The position numbers were made by a program, and so were the translations under genes. Source: Atopobiaceae bacterium (GTDB lineage: Bacteria > Actinomycetota > Coriobacteriia > Coriobacteriales > Atopobiaceae). From it: 45,743 nt of DNA. Location of the stretch: assembly GCA_017545665.1 (NCBI GenBank), contig JAFWKQ010000069.1:1-45743 (forward strand), in the 5' to 3' direction. Shown one piece after another: positions 1 to 8,598 of the stretch. The notes beneath the pieces were generated by a model that saw nothing but the letters and a program-made list of their open reading frames with translations, ran no database searches and was not told where the DNA came from. The stretch's first letter is position 1. Each line of letters starts with the position of its first letter.

Positions 1-692
1 CGCAGCCGCGACGACTCGGCAAGGGTCGCCTCCTTGTCACGATACTGCGAGCGTAGGACATTAATCTCGTTTTGCGAGTCCCTCAGATGGGCCAGAAGCG
101 CCATCAGCTGGGGCGTGTCGGCATCCTTGCAGTGTGGGTACTCGCCGATGCTGCCGATTGCCGCCGCCTTCGCCGTGCGGTCGCAAAGCGCCGTAACGTA
201 GGCCAGCAGGTCAGATTGCGGCAGTGCAGCATGGCGGATATCGGCTAGGTAGTCAGCATAGGCCGCATCTTCGGAGTCGAAGAGCCGCGCTGACTCGGTG
301 CGTTCCACGACCACAGCGCCTTTCTCCGCATGGCTCTTGCGCTTGAGCGACACGGACACGCCCACCATGCCGCCAGGCTCCTCGAAGAGCAGAACGACCG
401 GGTTGGGGAACGTCTTGTGAAGTACGGCTACAAGCTCTCCGAATCCGCCCGAGCGCACAAGCTCACAGCTCAGGTATATCACGCTGCCGATCTCGTGCTC
501 ATCGTCCGAGACGGGGGCTATACGCGCCGTCGCCCGCTGAATAGTGGCGATATGCGTCAGGTGCGAGTACTGCTTGAGCAACTTCTCCTCGGCCTTGGTG
601 AGGCCGCCCTGCGACGTGAGAACCGTCTTCGGTATGGTTTTGCCGCCGGCAAGCGTGGCGCTCGGTAGATTTAGTGTCGTAACCCAGTCCAT
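1..692 (-). CDS. DUF4391-domain protein (partial, runs off the window)
   Basis: The reading frame is open from an ATG at 692 to base 1, giving about 230 residues with no stop; the C-terminus lies outside the window. It begins MDWVTTLNLPSATLAGGKTI and contains the stretch FPNPVVLLFEEPGG (about residues 95-110), then an Asp/Glu-rich helical part. This layout resembles DUF4391 proteins, which are often found next to DNA methyltransferases and SNF2 or type III restriction helicases. The ATG is 5 bp downstream of the helicase stop, so the two genes are translationally close and probably co-transcribed. The molecular function of DUF4391 is not known to me. The family call is from memory of the pattern, without a profile search. 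Confidence 0.6.
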   Translation of the reverse strand, partial: MDWVTTLNLPSATLAGGKTIPKTVLTSQGGLTKAEEKLLKQYSHLTHIATIQRATARIAPVSDDEHEIGSVIYLSCELVRSGGFGELVAVLHKTFPNPVVLLFEEPGGMVGVSVSLKRKSHAEKGAVVVERTESARLFDSEDAAYADYLADIRHAALPQSDLLAYVTALCDRTAKAAAIGSIGEYPHCKDADTPQLMALLAHLRDSQNEINVLRSQYRDKEATLAESSRL

Positions 693-697
693 GCCTG

Positions 698-3600
698 TCA
701 CCTCAACACCACGAAGCTCACGAGCGAGTAGTCGTCGAAGGCGAGCGTCGTACCAGTGCCGACCTCGCCGAGGCTGAAGAGCGATTCCATGCCCTTCTGC
801 GCCTGAACGCCGGACACTTGGCTCACCGCCGCGTCAAGCAGTTCGGTGTACGCGCCCATGTTCGTGCCGTCGCGGGTCTCCTTGTTGAATTGCTGGCAGA
901 GCTCCATCACGGGCTCGGTCACGCAAGCGCACGCCGCCCGTATGATATCGAGCACCGCCTTCGGGTTGGTGTGAGTACCGCGAACCACGCCGGAATCGGT
1001 CACGTAGACCAGGTGGAAAGGCCATGTCGGGTTGCCGTCCTTGGGGTTCGCGCCCTCGTCGTTGGCCTTCAGGCAGAAGACCACCCCCGGCTCCACGCTG
1101 TCTGCCAGCGTGTCCGATATCTCGGCGACGGCGTGCAATCCGCACGGGCTGCCTTCAAGCAGTCCAGGGTGCGCCTTGGCATAGCGTTCCAACTCAACGC
1201 GGAAGTCGTCGTAGGCGAGGTCGGTGATGGATATGCCGCCCGAGATGTCCTCCAGGTCCATGACCTCGCGCTGCAGCTGCTCCAGCTGGCTGCGGCGGTA
1301 CTTCAGGTCGTTCATCTCGTCGGCGGCCTTGCCCTCCAGCACGTTCTCCTCGCCGGTGGCCGACGTGTCCAGGAGCACCATGCGCCCCTTAACGCGCCCT
1401 TCGAGCTGGATGTACTCGTCGAGCTCGATGTCCGGCCAGAAGTTCACGAGTTGCACGCACGTGTTGTCGCTGCCGAGTCGGTCGACGCGCCCGAAACGCT
1501 GGATGATGCGCACCGGGTTCCAGTGGATGTCGTAGTTCACCAGGCAGTCGCAGTCCTGCAGGTTCTGGCCCTCGGAGATGCAGTCGGTTGCGAACACGAC
1601 GTCGATCTCGCCCTGCTTGCGCTCGCGCTCCGATATCTCCTTGCTCTTCGGTGAGAACCGTCCCAGGACGGCGTCGAAGGTCGTGCGCTTGAGCTTGACG
1701 GTGGCGGCAGTTCCCTTCGCGCCGGTGACGAGCGCCGACTCCATGCCGTACGTCTTCTTGAGGTACGGATTCAGCTGCTCGTAGAGGTAGCGGGCCGTGT
1801 CGGCGAACGCGCTGAAGATGAGAAGCTTGCGGTTGCCGGGGTTGTACGGGTGCGCCACCTTCTGGTCGATGAAGCGGCGGAGCTCGGCCAGCTTCTCGTC
1901 GCGCTCGGGAGTCACCTCGTTGGCGTAGTACAGCAGCTCCTCGAGCGTTCGGATGTCGTAGTCCAGCTCCTGGCGAACGCGGATGGCGTCCACGTCGCGC
2001 AGGTCCACGCGTACCTTGCCGCCCGCCTCGAACTCCTCGGCGTCATCATCGTCGTCGAAGCCCTCGGCCAGCTCGTCTGCCTCGTATGCCGCGTTCATGC
2101 TCAGGTTGTCCAGCTGGCCGAGCAGCATCTTCGCACCGTCGAGCACGCGCTCCAGCGTTATCCGGAAGCTGTTGATGGAGCTTTCCATGCGCTTCAGCAG
2201 GTTCACGCGCATCAGGTTCGCCACAGCGTGCGTGCGGTTCACCTGGCTCTCGAAGTCGTTGCCCCACGTGTCGGCGTAGCGGTCTGCGTATTTCTTCTGC
2301 TTGCCCGGCATCACGTAGGAGAGTAGCTGGTATTGCGCGAAGGAGAGCGATGCGATGAGGTCGTTCATGTCGGCTATGCTCGGCAGCTCGTCCTGGGTGT
2401 CGAAGCGCGGGTGCAGCGATATCGGCTTGAGGCGCGTCGGGAACGTTGCCGTCTCGTCGCGGTAGTACTTGGCGATGTGCTTGCGGCTGCGTGCGATGGT
2501 CAGGATATCGAGCAGCTTGAAGTAGTCGGCGTTCACCATTGATACGAACCGCTCGGTCGTGCGAAGCTCGTCGGGAAGCTCGCTCCACTCTCCGAAACGT
2601 TGTTGGGCCAGGCGGCACACCGCCGTGACGGAGCCGATGCCGTCGGTCTCGGCCAGGTAGGCGTCGTCGCCCTCGGTGATAATCTCGATCTGGTTACGCA
2701 GGTCGAGGAGCTTGTTGTTCACGGGCGTCGCCGAGAGCATCAGCACCTTGGTGCGCACGCCCGCCCGGATAATGTCCTGCATCAGGCGATCGTAGCGGCT
2801 ATGCTGCGTGCGGTCGGTCGGCTTGTTGCGGAAGTTGTGGCTCTCGTCGATGACGATGAGGTCGTAGTTGCCCCAGCGCAGCGTCTCCAGGTTGATGTCA
2901 CCCGAGAAGCCCGTGTAGCGGGAGAGGTCGGTGTGGTTGAGCACGTCGAAGTTCAGCCGGTCGTCCACGAGCGGGTTGCGCTCGTCGTTGCCGGTGTAGA
3001 GCGTCCAGTTCTCGCGAAGCCGCTTCGGGCACAGCACCAGCACGCGATCGTTGCGCTCCTGGTAGTACTTGATGACGGCCAGCGCCTCGAAGGTCTTGCC
3101 CAGACCGACCGAGTCCGCGATGATGCAGCCCTTGTACCGCTCGAGCTTACGGATGGCGCCCACCACGGCATCCCGCTGGAAGTCGTAGAGCTTGTTCCAC
3201 ACGGCCGAGTCGGTGAATGAGAGCCCCGGTTTTATCGGGTCGGTCTCCTCCATGTCCGCCATGAAGTCGCGGAACACGTGGTAAAGCGTCAGGAAATACA
3301 CGAACTCAGGCGCGTTCTCGCGGTAGAGCGTGCCGATCTGCTCGGCTACCTGCTCGGTCACGTCGGCCACCATGGAGGGGTTGTCCCAGATGCCGTCGAA
3401 CATCGCTTTTAGACCCTGCGCCTCGGCAGCTCCCGAGTACGAGCCGTAGCCGCCAACGACGCCGGCCTTGCGCTCGTAGCCCAGTCCCTCAAGCGTGAAG
3501 GGAAGGTTGAATCCCTGGAAGCCGTCAGCGGAGCCATCAGCATGCGAAAGGTGGTAGACGGAGCCAGATTGCACCATGCCGCGCGAGCGTGCGGAACGGA

Positions 3601-3946
3601 AGGACGCCTTAGCTCGAACCCACTCGGCGCATTCATGAGCGAGAGCCCGCTGGTTCAGGTTATTGCGAAGCGTAAGCTCAAGCCCCGTGCCGCCGATGCC
3701 ACGCTCGCGCCCGCGCTTCGAGAGCACGAACTCCTTCGGGTCCTTTAACTCAGCCATCTGCTCCACGAAGGTCGGCTCGTCGAAGAGAAAGCGAAGCCCC
3801 TCAACTTGAAGAAGCTCGTCCTTCAGCTCGCCGAAGGCGAACACGGTGAAGTAGGAGCTGATGATGCTGAGGCGGTCCCCGCTGGAAAGCGAAGTACGCA
3901 GCTTGTCGCCCAATGCGTTGACGCCCTCGTTAGACAGAAACTCCAT
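698..3946 (-). CDS. PLD-like/SNF2-family helicase (defence-type)
   Basis: A 1082-residue superfamily 2 ATPase. The N-terminal ~200 residues look like a phospholipase-D-like domain (FLSNEGVNALGDKLRTSL, FTVFAFGELKD, LRFLFDEP). The helicase core has Walker A DSVGLGKT (278-285), motif II DESH (367-370), motif III SATP (405-408), and in the second RecA lobe ATDCISEGQNLQ (about 786-797) and QRFGRVDR (816-823). An acidic stretch (DDDDDAEEFE, about 631-640) lies between the lobes. All helicase motifs are intact, so it should be an active DNA translocase or remodeller. The ATG at 3946 has a GGAGGG ribosome site. It lies 50 bp after the small RHH gene and directly before DUF4391. The neighbourhood (methyltransferase, RHH, helicase, DUF4391) suggests a restriction-like anti-phage role, which is inferred from context. 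Confidence 0.88.
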   Translation of the reverse strand: MEFLSNEGVNALGDKLRTSLSSGDRLSIISSYFTVFAFGELKDELLQVEGLRFLFDEPTFVEQMAELKDPKEFVLSKRGRERGIGGTGLELTLRNNLNQRALAHECAEWVRAKASFRSARSRGMVQSGSVYHLSHADGSADGFQGFNLPFTLEGLGYERKAGVVGGYGSYSGAAEAQGLKAMFDGIWDNPSMVADVTEQVAEQIGTLYRENAPEFVYFLTLYHVFRDFMADMEETDPIKPGLSFTDSAVWNKLYDFQRDAVVGAIRKLERYKGCIIADSVGLGKTFEALAVIKYYQERNDRVLVLCPKRLRENWTLYTGNDERNPLVDDRLNFDVLNHTDLSRYTGFSGDINLETLRWGNYDLIVIDESHNFRNKPTDRTQHSRYDRLMQDIIRAGVRTKVLMLSATPVNNKLLDLRNQIEIITEGDDAYLAETDGIGSVTAVCRLAQQRFGEWSELPDELRTTERFVSMVNADYFKLLDILTIARSRKHIAKYYRDETATFPTRLKPISLHPRFDTQDELPSIADMNDLIASLSFAQYQLLSYVMPGKQKKYADRYADTWGNDFESQVNRTHAVANLMRVNLLKRMESSINSFRITLERVLDGAKMLLGQLDNLSMNAAYEADELAEGFDDDDDAEEFEAGGKVRVDLRDVDAIRVRQELDYDIRTLEELLYYANEVTPERDEKLAELRRFIDQKVAHPYNPGNRKLLIFSAFADTARYLYEQLNPYLKKTYGMESALVTGAKGTAATVKLKRTTFDAVLGRFSPKSKEISERERKQGEIDVVFATDCISEGQNLQDCDCLVNYDIHWNPVRIIQRFGRVDRLGSDNTCVQLVNFWPDIELDEYIQLEGRVKGRMVLLDTSATGEENVLEGKAADEMNDLKYRRSQLEQLQREVMDLEDISGGISITDLAYDDFRVELERYAKAHPGLLEGSPCGLHAVAEISDTLADSVEPGVVFCLKANDEGANPKDGNPTWPFHLVYVTDSGVVRGTHTNPKAVLDIIRAACACVTEPVMELCQQFNKETRDGTNMGAYTELLDAAVSQVSGVQAQKGMESLFSLGEVGTGTTLAFDDYSLVSFVVLR

Positions 3947-3996
3947 GACCCTCCAGGTACTCAGCGATGCCTCTGCAACATAAAAGCATAACGCAA

Positions 3997-4236
3997 TTAC
4001 CCGCCGCCACGACCTCTGCCATCCGTGGAAGGGTCCTTAGAGATCGCATCCGTGCCAGGCGCCCCTCCCTCTCGTCTGACCCACTCGCGAATTATGGCCG
4101 ACACGCCCGTACCAGCATCCCTCGCCGCCCGCTTGAGCGCGCGGTGCTGCCCGCGCGTCATCGTCACCGTCACGCACACGGCCTCTTCGCCATGCTCGGT
4201 CTCGCCCGCCTCGCATTCCCTCTCGTCAGCGTTCAT
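3997..4236 (-). CDS. Small ribbon-helix-helix DNA-binding protein
   Basis: A 79-residue protein starting MNADERECEAGETEHGEEAV. The core (VCVTVTMTRGQHRALKRAAR followed by a second helix, about residues 21-55) is a typical MetJ/Arc/CopG ribbon-helix-helix: a beta strand with alternating residues, then two helices. The ATG at 4236 was chosen because a GAGGAGG site sits just upstream and the start overlaps the methyltransferase stop by 11 bp, implying coupled translation. Longer upstream frames are antisense to or overlap the methyltransferase and look non-coding. The same type of motif occurs at the N-terminus of the methyltransferase, so the operon encodes two related RHH modules. It may act as an autorepressor on the large palindrome upstream; that is inference. 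Confidence 0.75.
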   Translation of the reverse strand: MNADERECEAGETEHGEEAVCVTVTMTRGQHRALKRAARDAGTGVSAIIREWVRREGGAPGTDAISKDPSTDGRGRGGG

Positions 4237-5134
4237 CACCGTCCTCCTCACCAAACTCGATGTCACAGCCGCAGAAATTCCTCTCACACCGCACGCACGC
4301 CTCGAGCACACTGTACCCTCCCGCCGCGGGGTCCACCACGAGCTCGCCAGGCTGCGTGACCGCGCGAATGAGCCTCTCCTGCAAGCGGATGGGCTTGCTG
4401 TGCGGATGCGACTTGGACACCTTCTCCTGCCACACATCGGGTATTGTGTGGTCCCGCCAAGTACTAGCTGCGTGCAGCGGCTCGCGCTGGAGCACGACCA
4501 CATACTCAGCCTGGTGACGCGTACGCCAACCCATGCCGAGCCGTCCCTTGTCCCAGGTGATGAGGTCAACTGATTTGAGGTCCGTCCCATCGAACCACCT
4601 GGCGACGCCTTCCACGAGGTAAAACTTGTCCACCCAGAGGAAGACATAACCGCTGCGACATACAACACGCGAAAGCTCGCGCACGAAAGCGCCTATCATT
4701 TCATCGTCCATCTGGTCCAACGAAGCGCGGCCAATCTGCCGTGCGCCCTCGTTCCCGTAGTCCAGCTTGTCCAGCAGTCCGCGATACTGCGGATCGAAGA
4801 ACGCAGCTGCGGCGACCTCGCTGCCGAGGCGCCCGAGCATCACGAGCCCGTCCATGCGCTGTCTCACGTTCACGCCGACGCGCGGGTCGGCCACCGCCGG
4901 GGCCCCGTCGCACCTCTCGTCGATCCATTGCTGGATCAGGCCAGAGACCGTCATGCCACGAGCCTTCGCGATCTCCCGCAGCGCAGCCCTCTCGGCGGCG
5001 GTCATGGAGAGCGTGACGCGGACCGATTCCGCGTCCACCACGTTCGGGCCATCGCAGATGCGATGCGTCTTCGAAGACCTTCCGAGCTCCAAAAGACTAA
5101 CCCCTAATCTATGCATATGTTGCTGCTTATGCAT
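4226..5134 (-). CDS. RHH-domain DNA methyltransferase (N6/N4 type)
   Basis: Up to 302 residues. After a variable N-terminus comes an RHH-like segment (SVRVTLSMTAAERAALREIA, about 37-56), then a methyltransferase domain: motif IV-like FFDPQYRG (DPQY instead of the common DPPY), DKLDYGNEGARQIGR, and the SAM-binding motif VVDPAAGGYSVLEAC near the C-terminus. It probably methylates adenine-N6 or cytosine-N4 in DNA. The start is uncertain: ATGs at 5134 and 5116 fall inside the large inverted repeat and have no good ribosome site, so translation could begin lower down, nearer the RHH strand. It is the first gene of the leftward operon with the RHH protein, helicase and DUF4391 protein. Confidence 0.8.
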   Translation of the reverse strand: MHKQQHMHRLGVSLLELGRSSKTHRICDGPNVVDAESVRVTLSMTAAERAALREIAKARGMTVSGLIQQWIDERCDGAPAVADPRVGVNVRQRMDGLVMLGRLGSEVAAAAFFDPQYRGLLDKLDYGNEGARQIGRASLDQMDDEMIGAFVRELSRVVCRSGYVFLWVDKFYLVEGVARWFDGTDLKSVDLITWDKGRLGMGWRTRHQAEYVVVLQREPLHAASTWRDHTIPDVWQEKVSKSHPHSKPIRLQERLIRAVTQPGELVVDPAAGGYSVLEACVRCERNFCGCDIEFGEEDGDER

Positions 5135-5146
5135 AGATTAGGGGTT
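5099..5146. repeat. Perfect 19-bp inverted repeat at the operon head
   Basis: Left arm 5099-5117 (AACCCCTAATCTATGCATA) and right arm 5128-5146 are exact reverse complements with a 10-base spacer. The repeat covers the 5' end of the longest methyltransferase frame. It has no T-run on either side that would make it a clear terminator. Likely an operator for the RHH proteins, or a recombination or recognition site. Confidence 0.9.
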
Positions 5147-5650
5147 TGCTCGATGGCAAATTCTGAAGTGTCGGCATACATCGTTCAACGCTCCCATGAG
5201 CGGCATGCCAGGGAGGAGCGAAGGGAGCCACGACGACCCGAGCATCACTCTTTAGTGGAACGAGGCAGAGGGCCTCTGGGAGATCACGCTCGAGGACAAT
5301 GGGTAAAAAAGAGACCCCACCTGGACGTTTTATCCGGTGGGGGTGTAAGTCTTGCATCGTCCGAAGACTCGGGCTGGAGTTGGGCGGCGACAGACGCAGT
5401 CTACGTCTCCACGCGCGCTGTTCGCAGAGGTCGCCACGCGCGACGTGAGGCTGGCAGGGCGGCCGATGTGCGTGCAGCCGCCCTGTCAGAGCCATTACGC
5501 GTGCGACGGCCTAGCCGACGAGGTGCACCTTCGTCCGGCCGACCGTACCGGCCACGTCCTCGTAGTCGCCTTTGCATATCTCGAGGAGGTGGCCCACTAT
5601 CGTGGATACCATCTCCGTCAGCCGTCTCCGATAGTTCGACGGCCTCAGTC
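5147..5650. other. Intergenic stretch without a convincing gene
   Basis: No frame here looks like an intact gene. It contains an imperfect hairpin at 5314-5344 (arms ACCCCACCTGGA and TCCGGTGGGGGT). A short leftward frame ending at the TAG at 5511-5513 reads like protein (MVSTIVGHLLEICKGDYEDV) but has no good start signal. It is probably debris of a mobile element, together with the IS21 end that follows. Confidence 0.5.
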
Positions 5651-5651
5651 G

Positions 5652-6051
5652 TGTGTATTGCAAACTATGAGTTGCGTGTTTTACCAACGAAAAGTTTCGG
5701 TCGTTACCACATAAGTTTTTAGGGTTTTACCAAAGAGGACACGCCAACCAAATCGGATGACCTACCGTGTCGTTGCCACGTCTTCGACAGAGGGAGGTCA
5801 GAAAGGAAATGACCGGCATGTCCAAGGTCAAGGATATACGAGAGATGAGGCGGCGGGGCCACACCGTCGCCGAGACCTCCAGGCGAGTGGGCGTATCGGA
5901 GCCCACCGTCCGCAAGTACCTCATGCAGGAGGACTTCAGCCCCAGGATGCCGGTGAGGAAGGCGCTCCCGTCGATTCTGGACCCGTACAAGCCGAAGATC
6001 AGCGAGTGGCTGGCGGCGGACCGCGCGAACTGGCGCAAGCAGCGCCACACG
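5652..6051 (+). mobile_element. Remnant of an IS21-family insertion sequence (left end)
   Basis: Upstream of the truncated istA is a sequence beginning TGTGTATTGC with two direct copies of GTTTTACCAA (5678-5687 and 5724-5733, 46 bp apart). IS21-family elements have ends starting TGT and carry internal repeats bound by the transposase, which fits. Only the left end and the start of istA remain. No istB and no right end are seen nearby. Confidence 0.55.
5809..6051 (+). pseudogene. istA: Truncated IS21 transposase IstA
   Basis: The ATG at 5809 follows AAAGGAA. The product begins MTGMSKVKDIREMRRRGHTV and contains the IS21 IstA helix-turn-helix (VGVSEPTVRKYL) and DPYKPKISEWLAADRANWRKQRHT. After about residue 81 the similarity stops and low-complexity Arg/Pro-rich translation follows, so only ~80 of ~400-500 residues remain and the DDE catalytic domain is gone. 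The frame stays open through the leader into ardC, but that fusion is probably accidental because ardC has its own ribosome site. Confidence 0.8.
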
Positions 6052-6184
6052 TCGAGGCGCGTGCCGAGCCCGCGCGCCCGCCCTTCCCGCACTCGCGGGC
6101 ACCCCTGGCGACTCGTGGGGAAGGATCTCGGGAAACCCGTGGGGCCGCCCGCACGGCCCGCGCAAGGGCACGCACGGAACCCGT

Positions 6185-6330
6185 CACAAATCCCTTCGGC
6201 ATTGGCGCAGGTTGCCGCGAAGCCTCCTCTGCGCACCCCTACCACGGAGTCCGAGGACCCTCGGCATCCAAGGGTTGCGAAGCAGGCGCAGGCATTGCGC
6301 GCAACCACAACCCGAGAGGAGACGGGGAAT
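6185..6330 (+). promoter_or_regulatory. Structured 5' leader of the ArdC-like gene
   Basis: This leader shares several blocks with a second leader at 17193-17338: CACAAATCCCT then TCGGCATTGG, CCTACCACGG, GGCATCCAAGGGTTGC, and CCCGAGAGGAGAC at the ribosome site. GGTTGCG (6273-6279) can pair with CGCAACC (6300-6306) just before the Shine-Dalgarno. The conserved pairing ahead of two different genes suggests cis-regulation of translation or transcription. Confidence 0.55.
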
Positions 6331-7218
6331 ATGAAGACCAAGAAGAGCTACAAGGACATGACACGCGAGGAGCGCAAGGCGCTCGCCCAGGCGAAGGCGC
6401 AGGCGGCGCTCGACCGAATCGGCGACGGGGTGCGCTCCGTTTGGGACAGCGAAAACTGGACTCGTTGGCTCGTCACCATGGCGCGCTTCCATGACTACAG
6501 CCTCAACAACACCATGTTGATTTCGCTCCAGATGACCGAGGCGACGCGCGTGGCGAGCTACCGCAGCTGGCAGCGCGACTTCAACAGGCACGTCAAGAAG
6601 GGCGAGCGCGGCATCGAGGTGCTCGTGCCCATGGTCGTAAAGCGCAGGAAGGCAGATTCCGAGGAAGTTCCGCAAGACGACGGGGAGGCCGCCGAGCGCA
6701 GGAAGCTCGTGGGCTTCAAGGTCGGCCACGTGTTCGACGTGAGCCAGACCGAGGGCGAGCACCTGCCCGAGATAGCGAGCCAGGTGAGCGCCGACGTCTC
6801 CGACTTCGACTCCCTGATGGGCGCCATCGAGGCAGTGAGCGCCTATCCCATCGAGTTGGTTGACGGCCTGCCGCCCGAGACCAACGGCCTGTTCTCCCAC
6901 ATGGGCTACATCGCCATCCGCGCTGGCATGCCACAAGGCCAGACCGTGAAGACCGCGCTGCACGAGCTGACGCACAGCGTGCTCCACGACGGCGACGCCG
7001 AGGAGCTTCCCGACCGCGCCATGCGCGAGGTGCAGGCCGAGAGCGTCGCCTACGCCGTGAGCGTGGCGCTGGGGCTCGACACGAGCGGCTACTCCTTCGG
7101 CTACGTGGCGAGCTGGGCCGCGGGGAAGACCGAGGAGGAGATGCGCCAGTGCATGCGGGCCGTGCGCGACGCGGCGAAGCAGATCCTCGACAGGCTGCAG
7201 CTCGTGATGGAGCCGTAG
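6331..7218 (+). CDS. ArdC-like antirestriction protein / zinc metallopeptidase
   Basis: A 295-residue protein. The N-terminal half resembles the ArdC ssDNA-binding domain (MARFHDYSLNNTMLISLQ, ASYRSWQRDFNRHVKKGERG, about 50-95). The C-terminal half has an ImmA/IrrE-type zinc peptidase motif HELTH (211-215) with a downstream Glu in VQAESVAYA (about 237). ArdC proteins are plasmid- or ICE-borne and protect incoming single-stranded DNA from restriction. The ATG at 6331 follows GAGAGGAG. A truncated second copy of the first ~35 codons lies at 23273. It sits close to a restriction-like operon, but on the other strand and among mobile debris, so it most likely marks a former conjugative element. Confidence 0.85.
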   Translation: MKTKKSYKDMTREERKALAQAKAQAALDRIGDGVRSVWDSENWTRWLVTMARFHDYSLNNTMLISLQMTEATRVASYRSWQRDFNRHVKKGERGIEVLVPMVVKRRKADSEEVPQDDGEAAERRKLVGFKVGHVFDVSQTEGEHLPEIASQVSADVSDFDSLMGAIEAVSAYPIELVDGLPPETNGLFSHMGYIAIRAGMPQGQTVKTALHELTHSVLHDGDAEELPDRAMREVQAESVAYAVSVALGLDTSGYSFGYVASWAAGKTEEEMRQCMRAVRDAAKQILDRLQLVMEP

Positions 7219-7260
7219 GGTTCCCACGGCCCCCAGACGAGGGGCCGGGCGGGATGCTCC

Positions 7261-7298
7261 GCAAACCATGCATGACCCCAGCCTTATGCATGGTTTGC
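7261..7298. repeat. 13-bp perfect inverted repeat after ardC
   Basis: Arms GCAAACCATGCAT (7261-7273) and its exact reverse complement (7286-7298), 12-base spacer, 43 bp after the ardC stop. There is no following T-run. It may slow transcription or be an operator for the next small gene. The ATGCAT inner ends echo the palindrome at 5099-5146. Confidence 0.75.
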
Positions 7299-7360
7299 GC
7301 GCCCGTGCGCGGGTGTGCTTGCAACGTTATAACAGCATGTTTGAAGGAGTGTGATGGCCT

Positions 7361-7570
7361 ATGGGAAGGCCCCCGAGGAGGTGCCCCATGTGCGGGACCA
7401 GGAGAGGCTGGAAGAGGGTCGAAGTCTCCAGGGGCGGCTACAGCGTGGCGAGGGCCCTTGTCGCCAGCGCTCTGGTCGGCACGACCGGCCTCGTGGCGGG
7501 AGCTGGAGGCCGCAGGCGGGAGACGTGGGCCTGCCGGGAGTGCGGCTTCGTGCACACGTACGGGATGTAG
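7361..7570 (+). CDS. Small zinc-ribbon protein with a hydrophobic centre
   Basis: A 69-residue protein. Two zinc-ligand pairs (CPMCG near residue 8 and CRECG near residue 58) flank a hydrophobic, Gly/Ala-rich segment (ARALVASALVGTTGLVAGA) that could be a membrane span or a buried helix. An AAGGAG site lies about 13 bp upstream of the ATG at 7361; the ATG at 7353 is in another frame. The C-terminal end and the DNA after it recur, decayed, at 22240-22320, so this is a repeated accessory gene of the same mobile element as ardC. Function unknown. Confidence 0.6.
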   Translation: MGRPPRRCPMCGTRRGWKRVEVSRGGYSVARALVASALVGTTGLVAGAGGRRRETWACRECGFVHTYGM

Positions 7571-7597
7571 ACGGCGACACAGCGCCCGTCGGGAGAA

Positions 7598-7637
7598 GAG
7601 CCCCCGCAGGCGACGTCAATGTCGCCTGCGGGGGCTC
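7598..7637. terminator. 17-bp perfect stem between convergent genes
   Basis: Arms 7598-7614 (GAGCCCCCGCAGGCGAC) and 7621-7637 with a 6-base loop. It lies between the rightward zinc-ribbon gene and the leftward ChW remnant, as a bidirectional terminator would. A U-tract is absent, so it may work by blocking polymerase or processing instead. Confidence 0.6.
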
Positions 7638-7673
7638 GGGCGGGCACGTTCGTGTCCGGACTATGGTTAGTGG

Positions 7674-8310
7674 CTACCCGTTGACGCAGGCGGCCTTGCT
7701 GGCGTCGTAGCCGCGGGGCACCTGGCCCTGGGGCAGGACCTGCACGTCGATGGCCTCGGCACGCTTGGCGAGGCCCGTTGTGCCGGCCTCCTGGCCGTCG
7801 TGGGCCATGCCCAGCCATCCGTAGCTCTGGCTGTGGACGCGGTACCAGACGGAGTAGTTGCCGTCCTTTGCCGCGACTCCGGTGAGGCTGACCCTCACGG
7901 CCTCCAGGCGCCGGGCCTGGCCGGTGGTACCGGCGAGCGCGCCGTCTCGGTCCCACGTCTTATCCCGGCCCTTGAGCTGGACGTGGTCTCGGTACTCGAC
8001 GCCTCCGGAGACGGTCACGCGCCCACGACGAGCCTGAGCGACTCCATGAGCAGGCTCTTGACGGTGGTGCTGGCGACCACGCTGCTGGAGACGGCTGCGA
8101 GGACCCCCTTACGCTGCACGTGCATGGTCACGCTCACGGACGGGACGATGGAGGCCTTCTTGATAGTGGCAGCCACCTTCTGCGGGGTCGCCGTCGGCGT
8201 GCCCTGGGGTCGCCCACGGCCTTGTACCACGCGGGGTAGGACTTGTCCTCGGTTCCGGTGGGGACACTGTCGGACCAAGTCTCGCCGTCGAACGAGTATG
8301 AGTATGGTAA
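7674..8310 (-). pseudogene. Frameshifted 3' end of a ChW-repeat surface protein
   Basis: The last ~110 codons carry two ChW repeats (clostridial hydrophobic, conserved W): GVEYRDHVQLKGRDKTW with AGTTGQARRLEAVRVSL, then YSVWYRVHSQSYGW with AGTTGLAKRAEAIDVQVL. Upstream the protein continues in other frames: YSYSFDGETWSDSVPTGTED and YPAWYKAVGD (about 8307-8210), then TPQKVAATIKKASIVPSVSV in a third frame, so at least two frameshifts separate the pieces. ChW proteins are secreted and may bind host or cell-wall components. No start, signal peptide or ribosome site is left. Confidence 0.7.
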
Positions 8311-8598
8311 CGGGTCCCACAGTCGATATCGGCGGAGCCCGTCTTCATCCGCTTGCCCACGGCTTAGCATAGGGGACGTTAGCTTCACCAAGCGCTTAAA
8401 CGTATGGCGTAGCGCACTGGCGCTGCTGCGTCGGGTCTGTCGAAGACATGGCCGCACGAATGTGAGGTGGGTGAATGACGGAATGGTTCCACCCTCGATG
8501 CTGTAAGTCACGCCCCGCCAATCCCCGCCTGGTGGGAAGCGTCGCATCGAATCGCGTATTGCGGCAAAGAACTCCGTTCGAAGAGCGCGGCGAAAGCC
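8311..8598. other. Stretch without a recognisable gene
   Basis: Between the ChW remnant and the truncated sensor gene I see no intact reading frame. Leftward frames continue with no conserved motif. Probably further decayed sequence upstream of the ChW pseudogene. Confidence 0.4.

Noticed and set aside
5767..7218. Single 483-residue transposase-antirestriction fusion protein
   Set aside because: The frame is open throughout, but the middle is low-complexity leader DNA that is conserved as RNA-like sequence elsewhere, and ardC has its own ribosome site and ATG.
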